Shown here piece after piece: positions 47,828 to 59,620 of a stretch of DNA of 64,000 nucleotides (position 1 is its first letter; every line of letters starts with the position of its first letter). Below the pieces are notes generated by a model. That model was not told the DNA's origin and ran no database searches. It saw nothing but the letters and a program-made list of their open reading frames with translations. The translations under genes and the position numbers were made by a program. The DNA comes from Helopsaltes ochotensis (lineage: Eukaryota > Chordata > Aves > Passeriformes > Locustellidae), in contig VXBM01000026.1 of assembly GCA_013400155.1 (NCBI GenBank), positions 31,542 through 95,541 of the forward strand, read 5' to 3'.

Positions 47828-48882
47828 GTGAAAACTTTAAGGCAAAAAATCTTATTATTAAGAGTAGGACTTGCTTTTGAAATTTTGAATAAAAAGGCAG
47901 AAAATAGAAGGAGAAGTAGACTTAGAATCAAGCTTCTTCAGAGAGAATTGGGCTTGAATTTTATTTATTTCTTCTCAAAGATTGTTTAATTTCTCTGATT
48001 TATTCAGAGTTTTCCCAGATCTTAAGATTTCAAAGATTGTGCTTCATCAATTGATAGGTACATACCAAATTATTTGTAGTAACCTCATTTTGCTAGAAGT
48101 TTGTTCATTTATCATTTAAACTGCCAAAGAGAAGCTCAGCTTCTCTAGCTTGGTGCTAGCCAGAAAATAATTCTGCATTCTGTGTCTGCCTGTCCAACTA
48201 CAACTTATTTTTTAAAAAAGAAAGCCTTCAAAAACGACCTTAGCAGCTGGATTATGTCAAGACCCTGACTGACTTCTGACTTGTGCAGAGTCAGCCAGAT
48301 TTGTTTTCCCAATAAGTAGATATGGGTTGTTGGTAGAGATTTCATGAATTATTCCACACTCCTTGGAATGGGGATTTCACCACTCTTCTACAAATATCAG
48401 GATCTTTGTTTCAGTTTGGCCTATTTTTTAATTGCAGAGGGTGTAGGGAGAGATCCCCAACTCAGTTCTTAATACATAAATACAGCCTGGTCATCTTTTC
48501 CTTCTATTGAGTCTTCTGATTGTGTGAGGGATCTGGAAGTAGAGTTTCACATAGCAGGAGAGAAGAGGCTTTTCTGTAGTAGCCTTAGGAATTAAAGGAT
48601 TCCTTGGTTTTTTACACCTTTTCCCTGTGAGAATTACTACTCCCACAACAGGGTCAAGCATTCATGCTGCATCAGGATCCCATGCAACAGAGCTTCTGTA
48701 GCCTGAATGTTTTGGTGTTTTTCTGGTCTGATGACTGAAATTTTTGTTAAACCGGTTTTTCATCTATATACAAGCCAGTGTCAGTGATATGGAGGCAGCG
48801 GGTCTTAACTTTGCTTGGTATTTCCCTGCCCAGCTCAGTTCTGCAGCTTTGTTGTTACTGTATATGAAATGCCTGCAGCAGT

Positions 48883-49037
48883 GGATTTATGAAGATAATT
48901 TCTTTTATGTTTTAGTAATAATAACTTTTTTTAGGGTAGAGTGGGCACAAGGAAAGTTCTGGATTTATGAAAGTAATTTTTTGTATGTTTTAGTAATAAT
49001 AACTTTTCCAGGACAGAGTGGGCACAAGGAAAGTTCT
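48883..49037. repeat. tandem duplication, 78 + 77 bp
   Basis: Copy 1 is 48883-48960 and copy 2 is 48961-49037. Both begin GGATTTATGAA, share ATGTTTTAGTAATAATAACTT and end AGTGGGCACAAGGAAAGTTCT-type sequence, with scattered substitutions and small indels between copies. It lies within a 134-codon ORF (48744-49148) that carries the repeat at protein level, but there is no sign that the ORF is translated. A local duplication of moderate age. Confidence 0.93.
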
Positions 49038-49940
49038 CAAGATAATCCTTATGTCTTTTCTCAAAGCACAGTTTTGCCAAGGTTTTCTTTTTCCCCCAGG
49101 CTGTACATATGTTGCCCTAAGAACAAAATGACAGTGAAAATGTTGTAGTACAAAGTAGCAAGACATCTGGTTCAAACTATTTCATGCACTTAAAAAACAG
49201 GCTTGGGTTTGTAGGAAAGATTTAATCAATCATAGCTGTATTCTTGTGTGAAATTGAGATAGGAGTAAACTTGGATCCCACTGTTAGCTAGCACAATGAC
49301 TGAAAATCTTCTAATTCTCTCATCTTCATCTCCACATTTTTAAGCTGAGAGCATTCATGAGAGGAAAACAGGCTTCATCTGAAAGGAGAACTCACCACTG
49401 TGTGGGAATTTAGAGTGTGCTGCGGCTGCTATAGAGATGCCAGTGGTTCTCAGTTTTTGCTCCCCTGCCTATGTATCCATGCAGATTCAGATAGAGGTTT
49501 ACACGGTTTGGGAAGTGAAGTGGAGGTATTCTGCAGTGCTGTAGACAAACAGAGGCTGCCTATGTGTGTTGTTTTATAACTATGCAAGTGTCACCCAGAG
49601 TGCCCTTTCTGTGAGCCTGTCAAATTGCCCAACCTCAGAACTGAAATATGCAGGCTGCTGTTTGCTGGTTCCTGCAGGATTCAACAAGAAAATCCCTTCA
49701 TTTTAACAGAGAGACAGCAATCCAGAAGGTCTGGGGGAGTTTGTTTTCTTATCTTGCTCTTTGAACAAGCAGAGTGCATTTTCCCTAAACCTCAGACCCA
49801 TCTGGCATGTGTCCTGACCCTGTCTGTCTGGGGCAGGAGGCTGGTGGGCACCAGGGTACATCTGAGAGGGCAGTGTTTGAGTGCTTGCTACTGCTGTAAC
49901 TGGGGTGCTCCTACCTTATGTAAGGAAAGAAAGATGCCTG

Positions 49941-49971
49941 TTCTCTAACAGGAAAGGTGCCTGTTAGAGAA
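49941..49971. repeat. 12-bp perfect inverted repeat, 7-base loop
   Basis: TTCTCTAACAGG and its complement CCTGTTAGAGAA separated by AAAGGTG; a perfect hairpin in intron 4. Confidence 0.85.
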
Positions 49972-50399
49972 ACCCTCACTCTTCCAATTTTTTTTTTTTT
50001 TACAAATCCCTGAGAACAAGATATGTTTATTTCCTTATTTGTCATTGTCCTGCCGTGGCAGCACAGAACAGCTTCACCTTGTGTGTTGTCCCACTCTTGC
50101 TCCTGACTGACATTTACAGTACTTCATCCTAATTTAACATGAATTATTACGGCAGGGAACTTCCTTTCTGAAAACAAGAGAAATGTCCATGCAAACTGAA
50201 AATATTGCTGAGACCCAGGGGAGGAACTGATTCAAGTGTTTAACACTCAGAAAGAAGCAAGCAGCTATATTAATACCTGTAGTATCCACTTACAACAAGT
50301 ACACAATAAATCATGTTCTAGAGATTCCTATTTTTCTAGGTCAATTCTAGTGAACAACCCAGAAAAATAGTCAGAATCCTGTCTTGCCCCGTTTTGATT

Positions 50400-50425
50400 A
50401 AAAAAAAAAAAAAAAAAAAAAAAAA
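50400..50425. repeat. poly-A run (26 A)
   Basis: Uninterrupted A homopolymer in intron 4, with no retroposon body recognised upstream. Confidence 0.9.
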
Positions 50426-51029
50426 GAATTGGAAAAATATTTCAAACATTTTCAGGACATACAAAACTATTTGCCATATTTTCCTCTAAGTTCTTTCAAG
50501 TACTTTGCCTCTTAACAGGAGTAACCACCTCAGAAAAGTTGTTACTGAAAATATATTGCCTTTGGTTTGTACATTGCCTCAGCCATTTCCAGAGCAGGAC
50601 TTGTGGATACTTAATTTCTAATCCATGAGTGGATGTGTGAACTTCAGTGGGACTGAAGCAACTGAAAAGAAATGCGTATTTTAATATTTTCTGGACTGCG
50701 TCTAAAACTGTTTTCTTTTATACATGGGGATAATGATCAGGATTTTTACTTTTTTGCCCTTTTATCATACCTGTTAAATGCTCTGTGACTGGATATGATG
50801 GATAAGTCATTTTAAAGACGTAGAATGTAGAATAAATTTGCTGTGATTCTACTGTGATGATATTGCTTTTATTTGCCACTGATTGTCATGACCATGCTCA
50901 GAACTTTTATAGGCTTTCTTATTTTCATAGACGCTTCTTTAAACACAGTGTAAGTGTGACATCATGTCAAGAGAATTTGATCACGGATTCTTACTGGTCA
51001 GGTTGCCATTTGGAAGTATCTTCCTGTGA

Positions 51030-51606
51030 GTCTTTGTGGTTTAACCCCAGCCAGCAACTAAGGCCATGTAGTGGCTTGCTCACTCCTCTACCCACTCTGG
51101 TGGGACAGGGGAGAAAATCAGAAAAAGAGTAAAACCTGGGGGTTGAGATGAGAAGAGTTTAATAATTTAAAGAAAGTAAAATATACTACTACTACTGCCA
51201 CTACTACTATTACTGACTGTAATGAAGGAAAGAGAGAGAAGGAGGAATAAAACCCAAGAAAGTCATGTGATACCAAATAAAATTCCTCACCACTCACTGA
51301 ATGATGCCCAGCCAGTCTCTCTCTGGTCAGCTCTTCCCAGTTTATATACTGGGAGTAATGCTCTGTGGTACGGAATATCCCTTTGGCCAGTTCAGGTCAG
51401 CTGTCCTGGCCCAGCGCCCTCCTGGCTTCTTGTGCACCTGCTTGCTGGCAGAGAATGGGAAACTGAAAAGTCCTTGATTTAGAGTAAGCACTGCTTAGCA
51501 GCAACCAAAACATCAGTGTGTTATCAACATTATTCCCATACTAAATCCAAGGACAGCACTGTACCAGCTACTAAGAATATTAACTATCCCAGCTCAAACC
51601 AGGACA
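51030..51606 (-). mobile_element. solo LTR of an avian endogenous retrovirus, antisense to NOL4
   Basis: On the minus strand it begins TGTCCTGGTTTGAGCTGGGA at 51606 and ends in GGGGTTAAACCACA near 51035, the termini of a common neoavian LTR family. A TATATAAA box lies on the minus strand at 51348-51341 and an ATTAAA polyadenylation-type signal at 51163-51158, giving normal U3-R-U5 order in that direction. An (ACT)n/(AGT)n microsatellite (51184-51210) lies in the usual low-complexity part of this LTR. There is no internal retroviral sequence, so it is a solo LTR. The target-site duplication is not clear; the 5' and 3' flanks share only part of a pentamer. Confidence 0.82.
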
Positions 51607-51993
51607 GTGGTCATTCACAGGCTTATTGACTTCCATGTGGGAAAGGTAAAGGATTCAGGCAGGGAGTATAGGGAGGTCTCCTCAGCCAAATTTGAATAGC
51701 AAGGGCTTGGTATGGAGTCACTAGTTACCAATCCTTTTCTGGAATATATGATGGGACTACTATGTAGTATCCTCGTAGCTGAACAAATTACATTTGTCAG
51801 ATTATCGTACCACATAAATGCTGTATTTTCCTTCCTTTTCTTTATGTGCTCTGCTTGTTTTCTTATATACAAAAATATTTTGCATGATTACACTCCACAC
51901 TGAGTGTGAGTGAAACAAATGGGAAGAGAATGAACTGCACATATAATGTGAACAGTGTACCATGTTTTGTGGCATGTCTCTTTTTATTTGCAG

Positions 51994-52126
51994 GATGAAA
52001 GTTCTATAGAAAGTGATGAGTTTGACATGAGTGACTCAACTAGAATGTCAGCTGTGAACTCTGACCTCAGCTCAAATCTGGAGGAGAGAATGCAAAGTCC
52101 TCAGAACCTCCAGGGCCAGCAGGATG
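51994..52126 (+). CDS. NOL4: NOL4 coding exon 5 (44 codons + 1 base)
   Basis: 133 nt entering in phase 0 and leaving in phase 1. It encodes DESSIESDEFDMSDSTRMSA, VNSDLSSNLEERMQSPQNLQ and GQQD plus G. This acidic, serine-rich segment is characteristic of NOL4 and also has a counterpart in the paralogue NOL4L. It contains likely phosphorylation sites (SSIESDE is casein-kinase-2-like; SP in MQSPQ). The acceptor is TATTTGCAG and the donor GTAAGG at 52127. The next exon, expected to continue with Asp/Ser-rich sequence, is not in the window. Residues 215-258 of the assembled protein. Confidence 0.96.
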
Positions 52127-53926
52127 GTAAGGCTCTCATTTTGTACAAAGGAAGTGGCATTGCCTCATATTTTTCCCATTCTGTGATTTCATTTAGAATT
52201 TGCTTTTCTTCATATGTGTTTCATTAGGTAATTTGATATACACGTTCCCTATATCACAGCATGAACAAGAAGAAGAAATTAGGGGGTTTTTTTTTGCAGG
52301 TTAATTTATTTGTTGCTTATGCAACAGGTGAGTGCTTAGACCACTATATGTTAAGTATTATTATCTTACTGTTTTTATATATATATATCTGTAGTGTGAC
52401 CATGCACAGCCATAAAAGGAAATGAAACTTAAACTTTTCTGAGGCAACACAGAAAGCTGAGAAAGTTGTTTTTACAAGGAGGGAGAGTAGTGTCACAGAA
52501 GCTGGTTATTTGGGAGATAGGAACTGGAATGTGATATTCAGAAGAAAGAATGAAAACAACAGATTCCTATGGAGAAATTGAGGAAAAGATGAGAAAACAG
52601 TGAGCAGCATTGCACATTTGAATGTTAATTGTTTATTGTTTACAACACAAAGCTTCTTTTTGGTCAGAGATAAAACTGACTTTGCATTGGAGGGGCATAG
52701 GTGTGTAGTTTTTGGTTTCAGCCCTTGTTATATAGCAAGGTGAATGAGTCTGGTTTGGAATGAACTTTCTTCTATGGATTATGGAGCTCACAAATAGCCT
52801 GTCTACTTCAGAGTGTGACAGTGGCTCATGAGTGGCACAGGAATGCACAATACCCAGAGTGCAGGTCTATTCTATTGCCATTAGAAACAACAGATTGGAA
52901 TTCTGTATTAGCTACTTGGGAATTTCCTGGTCATGTGTGCCAAATCAGAAGTACTTTTATATTTCTCTTGAACACTAAATATATGGGATTTGATGGCTAA
53001 CCTGGATTCTTTGCACTTCATACATCATGGTCATTTGCTAGCTGATAAGATATTTAGGTGAGAATGTGGTGCATAGTGGCTGATAGGACCTGGTGATGGG
53101 TTGGATCTTCAGTTGGGTTGCTCTCCAAACAAAGAAAGGAGTAGGATGTCTATAATAATTTGATAGGCCAGACTCTAAACCACAACTGCATTTTGTCTGA
53201 GGACTCAAGCTATCACAAAATTTTTTTCAACTTTTAACTTAATTTCTGTCTACATATGTTCACTAAAGGAGCAGTTCTGATGCACATGATGTATGAAAAG
53301 TTGGTTTACTGTTGAAGTTTGACTTTTAACAAGGATAATATAATAACACTGCTGACTTAGAGGTTTCAGGGATACTTGGGAAGGTGCCATTTTTAATGTA
53401 TCTGGCTTTCACTGCAATACTATGCTGTAGAAGTTTCACATATGTAGTTTCTTAATAATAATGGCATGCATGCATATATCTGAAATAAAAATTATAGTTC
53501 AGTACAGTAACGTGTAAAGAAATGCCTGTCATACATATCTTAACACCTGCTGCAACCAGATTCACATGCCACATCTAATCATATTAGAACCTAAGTATGA
53601 ATGATAAAATGCTGCAGGTCTGTCACTTGCTATTTGAAATGTATGGGAAATAAATCCACTGTGGTCTTTGAACTTCAGACAGTGTGATCTTACAGTATGA
53701 CTTTAAATCTCTCAGCTTTCCTTCCCTTCCTCCCAGATGGTACTTGCTCACCTTCCTAAGGCAGTCCTATTTTTTGCTGCATCTTCTGGCTAAAGCATCT
53801 GCTGATAGGGAGATTTGAAATAGCAGTCTCTCTTCCTGCTTCATTGTTTTCCTTTGCTAGCTGTTGTCAGGTAGTAAACCTAAGTGTGGCTAGTTATAGC
53901 AACACTGCTGTTTCAGATGTGGGAGA

Positions 53927-54071
53927 AGGGGCTGAAGGAGGAGCAGAAAGACATGAGGGAGGTGGGGGGAAGAAGAATGAGGGAAGAGGACAGGAAAAAA
54001 GATTGGAAGAAAATCAATATGAGAGGTAGAGGAGGGGAAGTTAGAACAGGAAGGAGGGAAAATAAAAGGGA
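53927..54071 (+). repeat. about 145-bp purine-rich (G/A) tract
   Basis: A nearly uninterrupted GA-rich segment (GAAGAAGAATGAGGGAAGAGG-type units). It is imperfect rather than a true microsatellite; mirror-like GA sequence can form triplex (H-DNA) structures. The ORFs crossing it are Glu/Arg/Lys-rich by composition only. Confidence 0.8.
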
Positions 54072-57000
54072 TCTTAATGAATTTAGCAGTAAAATCCCTT
54101 TTGCTGTCACAGGCTGCATTGTAAAATTTTACAAATTTAATCCTTTATTGTAGCGCATGCACACCAAAAACATCACCAAAGCATAAATCTGTGTCAAAAG
54201 TGATTATTGCTCCCTTCCCTCAAGCATTCTGTATGTCTACGAAAGTTTATGTCAACCACCAAATTCAGCCTATAGATAAAGACACTTGGCATTTGCCTCA
54301 TCTGAAACGTGTTTGCTGCATCCTGGCAGGCGAAAACTTGCTGTTGCATAAGGTTTCCTGCGCACATGCAGTTGGAAATGGTGTCTAGGGTGGAATGGGA
54401 CAGCACAGGTCTTCTGCTGCCCCAAGCATGCCCTCTTTGGGAGGATAATTTGCTAATGGGAATCATTAGAAAAACTGCTGCCTGGGGTGGATTAAGAACA
54501 GCTCCAGTTTATCTAAAGGTGATGTGTTTAATCACTTTATTTACCTAGTTTTCCATGTGAGGTAGCATGAGAATATTTTGGGACATCCCCTGGTTTTTTT
54601 TCCTATGGATTTAAATTGATTTGGTACTAGAATAAAAACGGTGTGTGTACCCTAAAGAAATACAATAGTGAGCAGGGCCATGCTACTGAGGGATAGATGG
54701 GGGCTCCTCTTCCAGTTCAGTTTATCAGAGCATCACAATGCTGACACTGTCTATGTAAAAGAAATGTGATGCTTTCATAGCCTCATACCTTGGGGCTGTA
54801 CAGGCACTTTTCTTTGGGAGTCCATGACAGAGCTCATACTAGAAAATTTGACCTGAGGTTTCTCAATGTCTTCCAGCCCAATACTGTTTCCTATTTCTCA
54901 TGGTTAGATTTCTTGAACCTAAATAGAATAAAGGCAAGTATGAGAGCAACTCACAGTATCAACTGAAAGCAATAGACTTCTTCTCCCAGAAATGCCATGG
55001 TAGGTGAGAAAAATGCTGAGGAGGAAGGGCACAGAGACAGAAGGTGCTTATTTGCTCAGAGTAGATGGGTGCTGGTACTGCACAAAAGTCCTGGGCTCTG
55101 CAAGTGGACTGAGGCCTCATAATCCTTGTACTAAGCTTATAAGGTAAGGGAACTAAGGAAGTAATGAAAAGTGTGGAGAGTTGGTGAATTGTATCCATGG
55201 TACTGAAGTTGCTGCAATACTACTAAGGACAGTTCCCACTTTAAATTAGCCTTTGTACACTTTTAAATAACAGGGTCATGAGTCACACCTGCTGGTGAAT
55301 GGCTGAAAATAGTATCCTGAGGACCTGCAGGGCTGCTGCAATGATGGGGTAGGAGTTGGAAAAGGGCTGCTGCTCTTCCCTGGGGATATAGAAAAGGAAA
55401 GGAGCTCTAATTTATAATTGATTCATTCCCCAGCTGGGAATGGGGTATGGCTCTCTGGTTACCTGTGCCTCAGAGGTGTTTTCTCTATCAGCCAGCTGGA
55501 TAATAGATCTGCAAATTGCTCATGTGTTCCTTTCTCTTTTGCTTACCTCTTGCTTGACCCTGTTTCCTTGCTTCCCTAGACATGACACTGGCCTGTGTCC
55601 TAAGCTGGTTCTTTGGAGTGAGCCCTGTGTGTAACTTATCTGCAGGCAAAGCTCCCGCTTGAGAGCTGTCTTTATTTCTCCTTTCTCTTGATAATGCTCT
55701 TGGAGCTCTGATGTTGCTGGATCAAACCCTTTTGCCTGTCTCAGACCACAGACAGAAAGCAAGGTTTGTGAACTGAGTTGGAAATAAAGGACCTTTTTTG
55801 TTTTTTAAGTTAGTGGTTCAACATGTTAAAAAAAAAAGATTTCTGTGAAAATTGACCTCTAGATAGGTCTTCAAAGGAGCAGCAACAGCTTCTACCCTGA
55901 GAGAAAATAGGACTTTTGTTGCCCTTGCCTGTTAGCTGGAGCCCTGTGCAGAACAGCTGGGTGTGTTTCCCTCCTCACTGTGGTTGTTCATTAGTTACCA
56001 AGACATGAGATATGCAGGAGGATGCTCTAATTAGAGGAAGTTACGAACATGTATAACCCTAGAAGTGAGGAGAATTAAGTACAAATTTGACATTGCATTT
56101 TTGCTTGTTTGTTTGTTTTTTACTATGTGATCTATCAAGTAAAAGTCAGGGATGAGACTATTTGATTGTAACTCAGTGAAAGGTGCAGGATTGATTTATT
56201 TTCAGTATTCCTCACTGTACTGAGGTATATCAAAACATCAGGGATTAGTCTGGATTTGGGTGGAAGGACTGTGTTCTCTTCAATCTAGTTTTTAGAAAAT
56301 TATAGTTACATGTTTATACATATGCATATATACAACTGTCTCTCACAGGCACTGCGTGGAGGAGCTAACCATGATGAAATATGTCAGAAATCAACCTTTC
56401 ACAGGGGTTGTGCTGTCAGTTTAGATGTAGAGATTAAAAGGGTTTTCCTGGTTGTACTTCTTTTAATTTATAGAAAATTTAGCAATAATATTGTAATGCA
56501 ATGGAGGATTATGTCTTCGAGTAGTTTGTGATCACTTGAGTGGTGTCAATTCTCTTTCCTGGCATGTTCAAATTGCCACGTTTTACACACTATAGATGTA
56601 GGAAACCTGGCTGTTAACATTAACTATTCCTTTCAGTCATTTATGTTTGTGACAGATGCAAGTATTGGAGTCAGCCATCTAAATACCTGTTTTCTGCATC
56701 AAAGCTATAATCTCTACACAATGGCTTCACCTGAAATAAGTAACATTAGCTGATTAAGCTGTCAAAACTGACTGTCTATGCAAGAGTGCAGACTTGCTTT
56801 GATTCTTCTCTCTGAACTAAGTCCAAGCCAAGAGTTTAATCCATCTTCTCATTCCAAACTTCTTGTACTATTGTACTTCTTTCTGCTTTTGTCTTTATTC
56901 CTCTGAAACCTGGACTCCCTGTCTTGAAACACTGACTTTTCTTTCCTCTCAAAGCAATTAAAGTTCAAGATATATGAGTCCAAGCACCAACTGCGGGTCA

Positions 57001-58372
57001 AAGTGAAGACAGATTGGTTAAAGAGCATAATGGAGTAAATTGTCTCTGCTCTCGACAATATATTGGCCCTGCTGTTGATCTTGAGTAAAGTGAGCAAAGC
57101 CAACATAGAGCAGATAATTCCCAGCATTAAATCCATGGCAACCTTTTTTTGCTGGTAATTAAGAGTTTTCAGTGGAAATGTTATTTTACATTAATTTATA
57201 AAATCAATTTCCCTCAAGTGGTATTGTGCTTTTAATTTTTGTTCAAGCACTGAAAGGTTTTACAAATGTCCTTATTCTGTATGAGGTCTAGGTCCACTTG
57301 ACTTCAGTAAAGGCCCACTAAAGGTTGGCTGATCTGTTTACAGAGTTTAGATCTCTTTTACCAAAAACCTTTACTTCTCTAGACTCCAAAAGACAGCACC
57401 TGACATTTATGTGGTATATGGGATAGACTGAAATTACCATATGAAGTCATAAAGTCTTAATAAAAATATTAAAAATGAAATAAAAAGGAGTCTATCATTT
57501 CTCCTAGATGCCACCTCATATACATTTAGAAAGTCTTTTCATTTTAGGGACTTTTTGTGACTTGATTGGTTTTATTTGCAATCTGTAGATTCATATCGAC
57601 AAAGCTAAAATGCTATTAAAGTTGTTTGTAATGCTTATACTTTACACAAGACATTGGACATGCAAATTAATAAATATTTTACTGTGAAGAAAAAGGTAAT
57701 TTTTACTTAAGAGGGAGGGTTTGGACTGATTAAGCTTATAAAGAGGATAGAGAAAAAATTACTTTTTTTTTGTGGGGAGGAAATGGCAGACCATTTTAAA
57801 TTACATTTGTGCTAGGGCCAGGCCATCTGACAGTTTTCTGATATATTCAGATCTTCCAGTCTTGTCCAAGCCACTGAAATTTGCAACATTTTGGGAAATA
57901 ATCTCACTTCTTATCACTCAGAGTGAAACAATAAATACTAGTTTTCTGAAAGTGAAAATCTAAGATACCTGCCTGTCTCGTGGCAGTGGAAAAGGAGCAC
58001 AGATGTGATGTACAGAAGCAAAAGTCTCCTGTCTCTGCAGCTGTTGATCTGCCCCCTTTTGCAATCACCAGCTTTCTTACTGAATAAAGCAAAAGACAGT
58101 GCAGTCACACATATATGTTTCTGAGTAAGTGTATGGGCTGCACTGACGTGTGTTACAGATGTCAAAATCACACAGGTTTCTTTAGACAGGGAGTTAGTTA
58201 TAATATGTTGCTCTGTCTGAGAAAATCAGTATCATCTTCACCTATGCAGAGTCAAAGTGTAACTGAGAAATTGGCATGTGATGCTACTTTGCTTCAGTGG
58301 AGCTACACCTGGAGTGATTTAGCTCATCAGATTTGGTTTGATGGATTATTATTTACATAAACCAATGTATTG

Positions 58373-58465
58373 TAGTGGAAGGTGTCCCTGCTTATGGCAG
58401 GGGGGGTGCACCTAGATGATCTTTAAGCTCCCTTTCACACAAAAAATTCTGGGACTCTGTGATTT
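58373..58465 (+). mobile_element. short CR1 LINE 3' tail
   Basis: Reads AGTGGAAGGTGTCCCTGC, then TAGATGATCTTTAAGCTCCC and a degraded ATTCTGGGACTCTGTGATTT terminus, the CR1 3' end in + orientation; only about 90 bp survive. Confidence 0.88.
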
Positions 58466-59199
58466 AAGGAAGAGGAGGAAAATGGTGAGACATGACCAGA
58501 AAGTCAGAGTGTCTTGGAAATCTAGTTTCAGTGGTGTTTTAATGGCTTCTTTAGAAATGATACCTTATCAGTGCAAAAGACATTGCAAGTGACACTGTAA
58601 TGACACTTGAGCAGTGCTACAGTGTCACTGACAATGAATATTACTGAACCTGGGCAAGAGCTTGAAATGTTGCTGCAGCTGTGTTAGAAACTTTCAGCCC
58701 TTAATACCATTGAGGAGAGCTGGGTGGAATTTTCAGCAAATCAAGTATTTTAATGGACTGGCTGCTGACGAGGCAGCTGCTGTGTGCATTGTCATCAGAA
58801 TACTGAGCTGATACGAGGCACTTCTATTGTATGAGAGATGAAAATCTTCCTTTGACTCTACACACAATTCAAATTTGTTCAGAATTAATAAGCAATGTTT
58901 CTCAATGGAGAGTACTCCTTCCTCCATCCTGGACCTACCTAATTGTACAATAATCTCAAACTGGGATTTGGACGTGAGCACCCCTCTAACTGAAGCATAG
59001 CAAATGAATTGCTTTTATAACAGACTCTTTTAGTACGTAGAGTTACTGTATTTACATTTGCTAGTTGCAAGCATCTTGTGAGTTTGCTTTAGTGAATATC
59101 TCCCCCCTGCTCCATGTTACTTCTGTGTCTTATTCCATCTTATAATAACTTAGGGGATTTTTTTTTGACATGTCTCTGTTTGTTTCTTATCTTATACTG

Positions 59200-59620
59200 T
59201 AATTTGCTTTAGAGACTAAAATATTATTAAACATGAATTATGCATTGAGCAGACTCTGCTAGAGTCTGAGTGGTCTGTTGCAACCAGAGAACAATCTCCT
59301 TTCCCGCACCACCCTCCCAGCTGCACAACTGTCACTTTCTATTACGCTTGCCTCGAACAATTGAGTGTGGCTTGTAATGACAATAATTGCCTCAAAATTG
59401 TTTGTCATGTTTGCCTTGTTAGCAACAAACTACTAACTGTTGGTTACAATCAGGTTCTCAGCTATTACTCCCTAATTGCATCAGGGAATACTTGCAGCCA
59501 ATAATAGCTGAGAAATTAGAATTATCTTTTCACAAGTAATGCTAAAATGCTTGCAGACCATTCGCTCTATTCACAGCCACTCATTTTTACATCAGCAATC
59601 TAGTGGTAAGTGAAGCCTGC
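59200..59620. promoter_or_regulatory. candidate neural enhancer / conserved noncoding block
   Basis: A compositionally distinct, non-repetitive block with several apparent binding-site pairs: GAACAATTGAG (59375 region), a facing SOX pair GACAAT...ATTGTT inside the inverted repeat ATGACAA/TTGTCAT (59377-59408), and a POU-type TAATTGCAT (59473-59481) in the loop of a 13-bp inverted repeat (59455-59467 and 59502-59514). SOX plus POU sites are typical of neural progenitor enhancers, and NOL4 is expressed in brain. Function and conservation are inferred. Confidence 0.35.
59455..59514. repeat. 13-bp inverted repeat with 34-base structured loop
   Basis: TTCTCAGCTATTA and its exact complement TAATAGCTGAGAA flank a loop that itself contains TCCCT...AGGGA. 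It gives a 60-base hairpin on either strand. The stem is shorter than in a typical pre-miRNA. Confidence 0.85.

Larger units (their letters stand above)
47382..51993 (+). other. NOL4: NOL4 intron 4 (4.6 kb)
   Basis: Contains a candidate cassette exon (47722-47827), a 78-bp tandem duplication (48883-49037), a 12-bp inverted repeat (49941-49971), a 26-base poly-A run (50400-50425) and an antisense solo LTR (about 51030-51606) ending 387 bases before exon 5. Otherwise AT-rich and apparently unique. Confidence 0.9.

Noticed and set aside
48744..49148. 134-codon ORF with an internal protein repeat
   Set aside because: The repeat is explained by the 78-bp DNA duplication; no homology, and it is located in an intron.
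59455..59514. Hairpin as a microRNA precursor
   Set aside because: The 13-bp stem plus large asymmetric loop is too short for a typical pre-miRNA; reported only as a structured element.
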